From Bradyrhizobium sp. S69 (GTDB taxonomy: Bacteria > Pseudomonadota > Alphaproteobacteria > Rhizobiales > Xanthobacteraceae): a stretch of DNA of 64,000 bases. This document shows, in pieces, positions 57,117 through 64,000 of this stretch. Positions within the stretch are counted from its first letter, which is position 1. Every line of letters starts with the position of its first letter. The stretch lies in contig NZ_LMUK01000024.1 of NCBI RefSeq assembly GCF_009766005.1, positions 54,982 through 118,981 of the forward strand, read 5' to 3'. Position numbers and translations under genes: made by a program. Below the pieces are notes generated by a model, which made no database searches, was not told the DNA's origin, and saw only the letters and a list, made by a program, of their open reading frames with translations.

Positions 57117-57168
57117 TGAGAGATTTCCTTATGTTGCGTGCCGCCGGTCTCAAGACATGAGGGTTCGG

Positions 57169-57206
57169 GCGCGCGGCCACGGCCGCGCGCGCTGGGGAAG
57201 CCCCAG
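57169..57206 (-). promoter_or_regulatory. Tandem GC-rich hairpins in the narK leader
   Basis: Read toward narK, CTGGGG-CTT-CCCCAG is followed at once by GCGCGCGGCC-GT-GGCCGCGCGC, both perfect stems, about 55 bases before the ATG. Nitrate operons controlled by NasT-type ANTAR antiterminators have paired leader stem-loops, so this is a candidate. There is no U-run after the second stem and no clear hexaloop pair, so the assignment is weak. Confidence 0.35.
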
Positions 57207-57384
57207 TTCGGCGATGTCAAAATTCTGATGATGGATCGCGAAAGACGGCGTCGATGGCGTCAGTGACAGCTATTCAAGCTTCATGCCAAATCGCCTGATT
57301 TCGGAAAGCTTAAATTTTACAAACAGTTGCACGAAGCGCTCGGGCCGGCGATCTCGCTGGCACCGCATCCTAAATTTGCGATTC

Positions 57385-57417
57385 GCCCAACTCTTGTGCG
57401 CCGCACAAATGTTGGGC
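57385..57417. promoter_or_regulatory. Large palindrome in the narK / FNT intergenic region
   Basis: A symmetric 33-base site: outer arms GCCCAAC/GTTGGGC and inner arms TTGTGCG/CGCACAA around one central base, with two mismatched positions each side between them. It lies about 150 bases upstream of the sigma-54 promoter on the plus strand and 269 bases upstream of narK. It is suited to bind an enhancer-type activator or repressor of both transcripts, but the sequence is not the classic NtrC site. Confidence 0.6.
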
Positions 57418-57566
57418 AGATGGCTGCATCGCGCGTCGGCGACGTCAGTTGCGCGCTATCGAGGCAATTGCCCAAATGCGCATCGTTTTTCTCCGCGATT
57501 TCAGCGCAACGTAGAGCGCCGCGGCGAATTCGCTTGTTCCCAGCGCCTCCCGTGACCTCCGCGCGA

Positions 57567-57583
57567 TTGGCACGTCGATTGCT
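57567..57583 (+). promoter_or_regulatory. Sigma-54 (RpoN) promoter
   Basis: TTGGCACG-TCGA-TTGCT is a full match to the consensus TGGCACG-N4-TTGCW, with the -24 GG and -12 GC correctly spaced. It should start transcription near 57595 and drive the formate/nitrite transporter and kinase genes with a ~170-base leader, implying nitrogen (NtrBC) control. Confidence 0.82.
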
Positions 57584-57764
57584 TTTATTACAGATAGTCA
57601 ACGAAGACTGCGGTTCACCGGATTGTTTTGGCCATTGCTGGCTGAGACTCAGGGACAAGCTCGAAGCCCCTCACCCGAGGAAGCTTGGCGCAGTCGTCGC
57701 GATGCCAGATGGCTCGCAATCCCTGTTTCTGATCGACCGCGGTCCGACAACAAGGGGATTCTCA

Positions 57765-58595
57765 ATGTCGTATCTCGTGCCTACGGAATTCGTCACCAAG
57801 ATGGTGGACGCGGGCGAGTCCAAGATCTTCATGTCGACCCGCGATACCGTGATCCGCGCCTACATGGCCGGCGCGATCCTGGCGCTGGCCGCCTGGTTTG
57901 CCGTCACCATCAACGTCAACACCGGCCAGCCGATCGTCGGCGCGCTGCTGTTTCCGGTCGGGTTCTGCATGCTGTATCTGTTGGGCTTCGATCTCTTGAC
58001 CGGCGTGTTCGTGCTATCGCCGCTGGCCTGGCTCGACAAGCGTCCCGGCGTCACCTTTGGCGGCGTGCTGCGAAACTGGGGCCTGGTGTTTGTCGGCAAT
58101 TTCGCCGGAGCCCTCACCGTCGCCTTCATGATGGCGTTCGTCACGACGTTCGGGTTCACGCAGGATCCGGACAAGGTTGGGGCTGCGATCGGCAGCATCG
58201 GCGAGTCGCGAACGCTGGGCTATGCGGCGCATGGCGCGGCCGGCATGGCCACGTTGTTCATCCGCGGCATGCTGTGCAACTGGATGGTCTCCACCGGCGT
58301 CGTCGGCGCCATGGTCTCCACCACGGTGCCCGGCAAGGTCATTGCGATGTGGATGCCGATCCTGGTGTTCTTCTACATGGTGTTCGAGCATTCCGTGGTG
58401 AATATGTTCCTGTTCCCGTCGGGGCTGATGCTGCACGCGAAGTTCTCGATCCTGGATTATCTGATCTGGAACGAAATTCCGACCGTGCTCGGCAATCTGG
58501 TCGGCGGCATCGCGTTCACCGGATTGACCCTGTACGCGACCCATGTGCGGACCGCGCCCGCGCGCGAGGCGGTCACCACCCGCGCCGCCGCCTGA
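57765..58595 (+). CDS. Formate/nitrite transporter family protein
   Basis: A 276-residue FNT-family pentameric channel with six membrane segments. Family regions are GALLFPVGFCMLYLLGFDLLTGVF, NWGLVFVGNFAGAL, and LFIRGMLCNWMVSTGVVGAMVSTT...WMPILVFFYMVFEHSVVNMF. Next to nitrate assimilation genes it probably carries nitrite (NirC-like). The ATG at 57765 has AAGGGG upstream; open frame before it overlaps the promoter region and is not coding. Confidence 0.92.
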   Translation: MSYLVPTEFVTKMVDAGESKIFMSTRDTVIRAYMAGAILALAAWFAVTINVNTGQPIVGALLFPVGFCMLYLLGFDLLTGVFVLSPLAWLDKRPGVTFGGVLRNWGLVFVGNFAGALTVAFMMAFVTTFGFTQDPDKVGAAIGSIGESRTLGYAAHGAAGMATLFIRGMLCNWMVSTGVVGAMVSTTVPGKVIAMWMPILVFFYMVFEHSVVNMFLFPSGLMLHAKFSILDYLIWNEIPTVLGNLVGGIAFTGLTLYATHVRTAPAREAVTTRAAA

Positions 58596-58693
58596 GTTGG
58601 CTTGAGGAGGCCTTTGCTTTCGAAAGAAGCCTTTGGGCTTTCGCAAAGGGAGCTTTGCCCGTGTAAGGTGAAGCTCCCTTTTGCTGTGGCGCC

Positions 58694-60436
58694 ATGATGT
58701 CGCGTAATCTCCAAATATCGGTCGGAGCGCATTCCGATCGGGGACGCAAAGCCGCCAATCAGGACTTTTACGGCGCCCTGATTCCGGAAGAGCCGCTGCT
58801 TGGCCTGAAAGGCATCGCGGTCGTGCTGGCCGACGGCATCAGCAGCAGCAATGTCAGCCACATCGCCAGCGAGTCCGCCGTCAAGAGTTTCCTGACCGAC
58901 TATTACTGCACCTCCGACTCATGGTCGGTGAAGAATTCAGCGCAGCGGGTGCTGGAGGCGACCAATTCGTGGCTGCATTCCCAGACCCGGCGAAGCCAGT
59001 ACGCCCACAGCGACAAGGACAAGGGCTATGTCTGCACCTTGAGTGCGATCGTGCTCAAATCGGCCACCGCGCATATTTTTCACATCGGCGATTCCCGGAT
59101 CTATCGCGTCGCCGGCCAAACGCTGGAGCAACTCACCCGGGACCACCGGATCGCGGTGTCGTCGCAGCAAAGCTATCTGAGCCGTGCGCTCGGCATCAAT
59201 CCTTCCGTCGAGATCGACTACAGCGCGATCGCAATCGAGAAGGGCGACATCTTCGTGCTGGCAACCGACGGCGTCTATGAGCATGCCGGCAATCGTTTCA
59301 CCGCCAAGGCGATCCACGACCATGCCCAAGACCTCGACGAGGCCGCCAGGATCATCGTCGGCGAGGCCTTGCGGCAAGGCAGCCAGGACAATCTCACGAT
59401 CCAGATCGTCCGCGTCGATGACGTGCCCGGCAGCAACGATGCCGCCGAGATGCTGGGGCGGCCGTCCGAACTGCCGCCGGCGCCGCTGCTCGAGCCGCGC
59501 ATGCTGTTCGATGGCTACCGCATCGTGCGGGAATTGCACGGCAGCAGCCGAAGCCACATCTATCTCGCGGTCGACACCGACAGCGAAGCTTTGGTGGCGA
59601 TCAAGACGCCGTCGATCGATCTGCGCGACGATCCGGCCTATCTGAAGCGCTTCATGATGGAAGAATGGGTCGCCCGCCGCATCGACAGCCCGCATGTCCT
59701 AAAACCCTGTTCCCAGACCAGGAAGCGAAACTATTTATATGTCGCGACCGAATTCATCGACGGGCAAACGCTGGCGCAATGGATGATCGACCATCCGAAC
59801 CCGGATCTGGAAACCATGCGCGGCATCGTCGAGCAGATCGCCAAGGGCTTGCGCGCCTTTCACCGCAAGGAAATGCTGCATCAGGATTTGCGTCCGGCCA
59901 ATATCATGATTGACAAGACCGGCACCGCGAAGATCATCGACTTCGGCGCAACTAAAATCGCCGGCGTCGCGGAAGCAGCTCCCGATACCGACGGCGGCAT
60001 CCTCGGCACCTTGCAATATACCGCGCCGGAGTATTTTCGCGGCGAGCGCGGCTCGCCGCGCTCCGACCTTTTCTCGCTCGGTGTCATCACCTACCAGATG
60101 CTGACCGGCAAATTGCCCTACGGCGCCCAGATCGCCAAGGCGCGGACCAAATCGCAGCTCGGCAAACTAAAGTACGAACCGGCGCGCAGCGACACCCGCG
60201 AAATTCCACCATGGATCGACGGCGCGCTACGCAAGGCGCTGCATCCCGATCCGTACCAACGCTACGAGAGCCTGTCGGAATTTGTGTTCGATCTTCGTCA
60301 CCCCAACGCGAAGTACCTGAACGCGTCAGCGACCCCGCTGATCGAGCGCAATCCGACGCTGTTCTGGAAATGCGCGACGCTCATTCTGGCGTGCACCGTC
60401 GTGGGCCTGCTGGCGATGTGGCACTTGCGACCGTAA
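58694..60436 (+). CDS. Bifunctional PP2C phosphatase / Ser-Thr protein kinase, membrane-anchored
   Basis: A 580-residue fusion. Residues ~5-240 are a PP2C phosphatase with metal-site Asp residues in NQD (24), ADGIS (47), GDSRIY (133), TDGVYE (192) and QDNLT (232). Residues ~272-545 are a Hanks-type kinase: VAIK (K304), HQDLRPANIM (catalytic D398), DFGATK (D417), GTLQYTAPEY; the Gly-rich loop (GSSRSHIYLA) is degenerate. One membrane segment (~558-577) ends the protein, so both enzymes face the cytoplasm. It follows the FNT gene by 98 bases. Similar fusions sit in nitrate clusters of pseudomonads; their substrate is unknown. Confidence 0.92.
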   Translation: MMSRNLQISVGAHSDRGRKAANQDFYGALIPEEPLLGLKGIAVVLADGISSSNVSHIASESAVKSFLTDYYCTSDSWSVKNSAQRVLEATNSWLHSQTRRSQYAHSDKDKGYVCTLSAIVLKSATAHIFHIGDSRIYRVAGQTLEQLTRDHRIAVSSQQSYLSRALGINPSVEIDYSAIAIEKGDIFVLATDGVYEHAGNRFTAKAIHDHAQDLDEAARIIVGEALRQGSQDNLTIQIVRVDDVPGSNDAAEMLGRPSELPPAPLLEPRMLFDGYRIVRELHGSSRSHIYLAVDTDSEALVAIKTPSIDLRDDPAYLKRFMMEEWVARRIDSPHVLKPCSQTRKRNYLYVATEFIDGQTLAQWMIDHPNPDLETMRGIVEQIAKGLRAFHRKEMLHQDLRPANIMIDKTGTAKIIDFGATKIAGVAEAAPDTDGGILGTLQYTAPEYFRGERGSPRSDLFSLGVITYQMLTGKLPYGAQIAKARTKSQLGKLKYEPARSDTREIPPWIDGALRKALHPDPYQRYESLSEFVFDLRHPNAKYLNASATPLIERNPTLFWKCATLILACTVVGLLAMWHLRP

Positions 60437-60461
60437 TCGTTTGGATTTTTTGATGTCTCGT

Positions 60462-60583
60462 GTCCCGGACGCGGTGCAGCGTGAAACGCTGCTCCGCAGA
60501 GCCGGGACCCATCGCGGGCGCCCGTGGACCCCGGATCAGCAGCGCACCACGCCGCAAAAGCGGCGTGCTGCGCAGCGTCCGGG
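60462..60583. repeat. Palindromic repeat, family F-like (copy 2)
   Basis: GTCCCGGACGCGGTGCAGCG and CGCTGCGCAGCGTCCGGGG bound an element with an inner CGCCGCAAAAGCGGCG hairpin. It lies between convergent genes and may terminate both. Confidence 0.65.
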
Positions 60584-60621
60584 GAACGCGATCACTCACC
60601 CTCGTTTCACGCGTCCTCGTT

Positions 60622-61536
60622 TTACGCGTCTTCGGCCACCCTCACGCCCATCGGCTGCGGCGCTTCGCCAGCGCCGGGCTTCACGTGAAACTCATAGGTC
60701 ATCAGGTGCCACGGCGCCTCGGCGGGCTTGCCGTCCGGCATCTGCGGATCGCTGCGCTTCTCGATCTTCGCGATCAGCTCATCCTTGACCCCGAACACCA
60801 CATCGGAATCGAGATATTTGTCGCCTTCCATGAAGACGTGGGTGATCAGCGGCTGATAGCCCGGTGCGTTGACCAGGAAGTGGACATGCGCCGGCCGCAT
60901 CGGATGGCGGCGGGTTTGCAGGATCATCTCACCGACCGGCCCGTCGGTCGGGATCGGATAGCTGCACGGCAAAATGGTGCGGAAGAAAAACCGGCCATCG
61001 GCATCGGTGACGAAGCGCGCCCGCGATGACGGACCTTCGGTGGCATATTCCGGCTTTTGCGAATCGTAATAACCGTCGCCATCGGCATGCCAGATATCGA
61101 CCGGCACGCCGGCCAGCGGCTTGCCATCAAGATCCGTGACGCGGCTTTGCACGAACATCCGCTCGCCCGCCAGATTGGCCGACACATCGGTGCCGTGCGG
61201 CATCACCTTGTGTTCGCCGACATAGAACGGACCGAGCACGGTGGTCTCGGTGGCGCCGTCGCGATCCCTATGATTGACCGCATCGACCAGCATCGAAACC
61301 CCGAGCACGTCCGACAGCAGGATGAATTCCTGGCGGATCGGCGTGCATTTCTGGCCCGTGCGGGTGAGAAACTCGATCGCGGTGTGCCATTCGTCGAATG
61401 TCAGGTCGGTCTTGCGGACATATTCGTGCAGCGACTTCACGAGTTCCTGCAACAGGAATTTGGTCCGCGGCTCCGGCGTTTCATCGAAGCTCTCGATCAC
61501 GGCGGCGGTAAGTTCAGTGTCGTTGAACTGGGTCAT
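60622..61536 (-). CDS. Intradiol ring-cleavage dioxygenase (catechol/hydroxyquinol 1,2-dioxygenase type)
   Basis: A 304-residue non-haem Fe(III) enzyme that splits catechol-type rings between the two hydroxyls. The N-terminal dimerisation domain (VIESFDETPEPRTKFLLQELVKSLH) is followed by the catalytic barrel with ligands Tyr156/157 (DGYYDS), Y193 (CSYPIP), H217 and H219 (RPAHVHF). The ATETTVLGPFY motif and length favour the hydroxyquinol branch, but catechol is possible. No maleylacetate reductase or other ring-cleavage gene is adjacent, so it is an orphan. Confidence 0.88.
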   Translation of the reverse strand: MTQFNDTELTAAVIESFDETPEPRTKFLLQELVKSLHEYVRKTDLTFDEWHTAIEFLTRTGQKCTPIRQEFILLSDVLGVSMLVDAVNHRDRDGATETTVLGPFYVGEHKVMPHGTDVSANLAGERMFVQSRVTDLDGKPLAGVPVDIWHADGDGYYDSQKPEYATEGPSSRARFVTDADGRFFFRTILPCSYPIPTDGPVGEMILQTRRHPMRPAHVHFLVNAPGYQPLITHVFMEGDKYLDSDVVFGVKDELIAKIEKRSDPQMPDGKPAEAPWHLMTYEFHVKPGAGEAPQPMGVRVAEDA

Positions 61537-61691
61537 GTGACGGTCCTGCGAAGGGGCGCGATTGCAGGCGTGAGCCTACACCAGCAGGGCGGCCGGGGTA
61601 AGCTTATCGCGATTGGATCGGCGCACACTTTTCGGCTATCAAGTTGGCGCTCGCCAGCCAAAAAACCCGCTTCTTCCGGAGATACGCCCCG

Positions 61692-62963
61692 ATGCTCGCC
61701 CCAACCCCCGACACCCCCGAATCCGCCGGCATGTCCAAGGCGGCCTTCGACCGCATCGAAAACCACCTCAAGACCCGCTACCTCGATTCCGGCCGCTTTC
61801 CGGGAACCCAATTGCTGGTCTATCGCCGCGGCAAGGTGGTCCACAGCGCCGTGCAGGGTTTTGCCGATCTCGAGCGCCAGGTGCCGGTCAAGGACGACAC
61901 CATCTTTCGCATCTATTCGATGACCAAGCCGCTGACGTCGGTCGCCTTCATGATGCTGCTCGAAGAAGGCCGCGTCGCGCTCGACGAACCCGTGCATAAA
62001 TACATTCCGGAATGGAAGAACCTCGGCGTGTTCGTGGCCGGGACCGGACCATTCCTGACCCGGCCGCCGACGCGGCCGATGCAGATCGTCGACCTGCTGC
62101 GTCACACCTCGGGTCTCACCTACGGCTTCCAGCAGCGCTCCAATGTCGATGCCGCCTATCGCGACAAGAAAATCGGCGAGGTGGAAAAGGCCGGAACGCT
62201 GCAAACCATGATCGAGGATCTGGCGAAGATGCCGCTGGAATTCTCGCCGGGCGAGGCCTGGAACTACTCGGTCGCCACCGACGTGATCGGCTATCTGGTC
62301 GGCCTGATCAGCGGCAAGCCGTTCGAGCAATTCCTGAAAGAACGGATTCTGAATCCGCTCGGCATGAACGACACCGACTTTTTCGTCCCCGCCGACAAGG
62401 CCCATCGCTTCGCGGCGTGCTATTCGGCCGACCCGCAGGGCGGCATGAATTTTCACGCCACCGATCGCAAATCCAGCCTGACCTTGCAGGACGATCCGGC
62501 CAAGAGTTCGTTCCTGACGCCGCCATCGTTCATTTCCGGCGGCGGCGGGCTGTGCTCGACCGCGGCCGATTATCTCACCTTCTGCCGGGCGCTGCTCAAT
62601 CGCGGCGAACTCGGCGGCGTCAGGCTGCTGGGTCCCAAGACGCTGGCGCTGATGACGTCCAATCATCTGCCGGGCGGACGCGACCTGCCGGAAATGTCAC
62701 GCTCGCTGTTCTCTGAAGCCGCCTATAACGGCATCGGCTTCGGTCTCGGCTTCTCGGTCACGATGGATGCCGCGAAAACATTAATTCCCGGCAGTGCTGG
62801 CGAATATGCCTGGGGCGGTGCCGCGACCACCTCGTTTTGGATCGATCCCGCCGAAGAACTGATCGCGATCTTCATGACCCAGGTCCTGCCGTCGAGCGCC
62901 TATCCGCTGCGCCGCGAACTGCGCACCATGATCTACGCGGCCATTACCGACAGCAATCTGTAG
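61692..62963 (+). CDS. Beta-lactamase-like serine hydrolase
   Basis: A 423-residue class-C beta-lactamase/esterase-fold protein. The nucleophile motif is SMTK (S76, K79) in RIYSMTKPLTSVAFMMLLEEG, the Tyr motif is WNYSVATDVIGYLV, and the third box is in YAWGGAATTSFWIDP. There is no signal peptide, so a cytosolic esterase or peptidase role is more likely than drug resistance. The start at 61692 follows GGAG; 16 more codons upstream are open. Confidence 0.88.
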   Translation: MLAPTPDTPESAGMSKAAFDRIENHLKTRYLDSGRFPGTQLLVYRRGKVVHSAVQGFADLERQVPVKDDTIFRIYSMTKPLTSVAFMMLLEEGRVALDEPVHKYIPEWKNLGVFVAGTGPFLTRPPTRPMQIVDLLRHTSGLTYGFQQRSNVDAAYRDKKIGEVEKAGTLQTMIEDLAKMPLEFSPGEAWNYSVATDVIGYLVGLISGKPFEQFLKERILNPLGMNDTDFFVPADKAHRFAACYSADPQGGMNFHATDRKSSLTLQDDPAKSSFLTPPSFISGGGGLCSTAADYLTFCRALLNRGELGGVRLLGPKTLALMTSNHLPGGRDLPEMSRSLFSEAAYNGIGFGLGFSVTMDAAKTLIPGSAGEYAWGGAATTSFWIDPAEELIAIFMTQVLPSSAYPLRRELRTMIYAAITDSNL

Positions 62964-63042
62964 AAAACGTGGGATGGGTTGAGCCGTTCGCGAAACCCAT
63001 CAATTCTCGCAACGGTGGCGATGTCCGTCCGACAGGCTGTAA

Positions 63043-63201
63043 ATGAAAACCACGGACAGCAAGCCCAAGAAACGTTTCCTGAGCCGCCCGCGCATCGTGA
63101 TGGGCCTGCTCTTGATGGTGGCCGTTCCGATCTTCGTTTTCCTCGCCAACAAAGCGGTGAACGAAAACGCGCAAGCGATACGTCAGATATTGGGGCAATA
63201 A
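63043..63201 (+). CDS. Small basic single-span membrane protein, hypothetical
   Basis: A 52-residue frame starting ATG (MKTTDSKPKKRFLSRPR), with a strongly basic N-terminus, one hydrophobic segment (VMGLLLMVAVPIFVFLA) and a short polar tail. Charge distribution predicts N-in topology. No family is recognised. A family-E repeat starts right after the stop. Confidence 0.5.
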   Translation: MKTTDSKPKKRFLSRPRIVMGLLLMVAVPIFVFLANKAVNENAQAIRQILGQ

Positions 63202-63204
63202 AAT

Positions 63205-63333
63205 CGTAGGGTGGGCAAAGGCGCCCTTGCGCCGTGCCCACCGTTCCATCGACGCGACGCGCTTGCTCGGTGGGCACGCTTGCGCCTTCGCGCGTTGAGC
63301 TACAGCGGATGAGGACGCTTTGCCCACCCTACG
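63205..63333. repeat. Palindromic repeat, family E (copy 2)
   Basis: Starts CGTAGGGTGGGCAAAGGCG and ends CGCTTTGCCCACCCTACG, with an inner CGGTGGGCACGCTTGCG copy; partly matches 39682-39760. Confidence 0.75.
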
Positions 63334-64000
63334 AGCTCGATGGGAGAGGGAAAAACACATTGAGCATCAAATAAAACTTGACAGCATTTCACTGATTTGC
63401 CCGTCGTGCCAATGTGTCGCAGCGATCGCGCTTGATCGCGAAGGCAAATCAGCTTCACTTCTTATGCCATCCCGTCCCAACCAGAGGGGCGTATGCGCAT
63501 TCGTCACGAAACGCGGGTCGGGGTGTGATGGACGCGAAAGCTGCGACTGACGAGCGTGGCTGAAGCGGACGGCAAAGTCGTGTGGTCCTGACGCCCCATT
63601 GGTTGGTGTCAAACTCCTAAGAAGCTCACGCTTCCTGGGGGCGACGGTGACAAACAAGCCAAGTCTCGCCGGGGAGAGCACGATATAAGCTGTAACACCA
63701 TTGCGCAGGGAAGGCCGGAGTGTTTCCGCTGAACCTGTATGCTCGTGTGCGCTTTTTTGACTACCCTTTGCACGCGAGACCGCGGGTGCAGCGCGCACCC
63801 GGTCTTCCCTGCGCCCTCTCTTTTTCGGGCGAAACGAATTTGCAAAACTCGGACAAATGATGTCGCGAGATCGTGGGAGTGTGTGAATCGCGATCACCCA
63901 TCCACGTCGTCCCGGCGAAGGCCGGGACCCATATGTGGACGGCCCCCGTGCCACAAGAGTTTTTTTCAGGGTCTGATCGGATCGCTTGCATCCATATGTC
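63334..64000. other. Non-coding, repeat-rich DNA at the right edge
   Basis: About 670 bases without a credible gene. Frames of 60-195 codons exist on both strands, but they have no domain-like composition and overlap each other. A single family-F arm (GTCGTCCCGGCGAAGGCCGG) is at 63908. From memory, stretches like 63530-63820 recur in Bradyrhizobium chromosomes and are often mis-annotated as hypothetical proteins; I cannot confirm that here. Confidence 0.5.

Noticed and set aside
57272..57289. Sigma-54-like element on the minus strand before narK (TTGGCATG-AAGC-TTGA)
   Set aside because: The essential -12 GC is GA and the -24 box has a mismatch. The true narK promoter is not evident from sequence alone.
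63367..63954. 195-codon minus-strand frame at the right edge
   Set aside because: No domain, compositional features of non-coding GC-rich DNA, overlaps other frames and a repeat arm. It resembles stretches often wrongly called hypothetical proteins.

Overview
The window looks like a chromosomal segment of a Bradyrhizobium-type alphaproteobacterium (family Nitrobacteraceae). GC is high, and the gene orders are rhizobial: hslV-acetyltransferase-DUF2585-hslU, hisB-DUF2628-hisH-hisA-hisF-hisE-coaA, and a four-gene nitrate assimilation/NO detoxification operon (narK, haemoglobin, FAD oxidoreductase, nitrate reductase) known from B. diazoefficiens. Many gaps hold short palindromic repeats of a few recurring families. 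I saw no tRNA, rRNA, CRISPR or prophage.

Region 1 (1-9036), housekeeping. rho (cut by the window edge) and hemJ point left. ppsR (DUF299), maf, coaE and dnaQ point right, followed by secB (convergent), a Tim44-like gene, mltA and an Smr gene. The hemJ/ppsR gap (1736-2190) has an AT-rich stretch, DnaA-box-like 9-mers and five GANTC sites. It sits where alphaproteobacterial chromosome origins are found, so I propose it as oriC.

Region 2 (9250-18879): an unknown membrane protein, the HslUV protease genes, then a right-pointing histidine biosynthesis cluster ending in coaA. The his cluster is split by two dispersed repeats.

Region 3 (18930-32477), accessory catabolism. An IS3-family element sits inside one of the dispersed repeats. 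Beyond it are a TRAP transporter, an IlvD/Edd-type sugar-acid dehydratase, a uronate-dehydrogenase-like protein, an SMP-30 lactonase and an aldehyde dehydrogenase; together they suggest oxidative catabolism of a hexuronate or similar sugar acid. A homodimeric PDH-E1/transketolase-like gene follows, divergent from an Lrp/AsnC regulator, with a perfect inverted repeat between them.

Region 4 (33292-37602), the least explained part. It is a two-gene, lower-GC operon encoding a membrane-anchored CHAT-domain protein with a recognisable His/Cys pair and an exported calcineurin-like phosphoesterase. Topology suggests both act in the periplasm.

Region 5 (37719-51025): a LysR regulator with a divergent quinone oxidoreductase, an FAH-family enzyme, a zinc alcohol dehydrogenase, a large autotransporter with a 21-residue repeat passenger, a DMT exporter, an aldo/keto reductase, a second SMP-30 protein and a ketopantoate-reductase-like enzyme.

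Region 6 (51139-60436), nitrate. narK-bjgb-flp-nasC runs left. A formate/nitrite transporter runs right from a consensus sigma-54 promoter and is followed by a fused PP2C phosphatase/Ser-Thr kinase. A large palindrome lies in the shared upstream region.

Region 7 (60622-64000): an intradiol dioxygenase, a serine hydrolase, a small membrane protein and about 800 bases of repeat-rich DNA with no credible gene.
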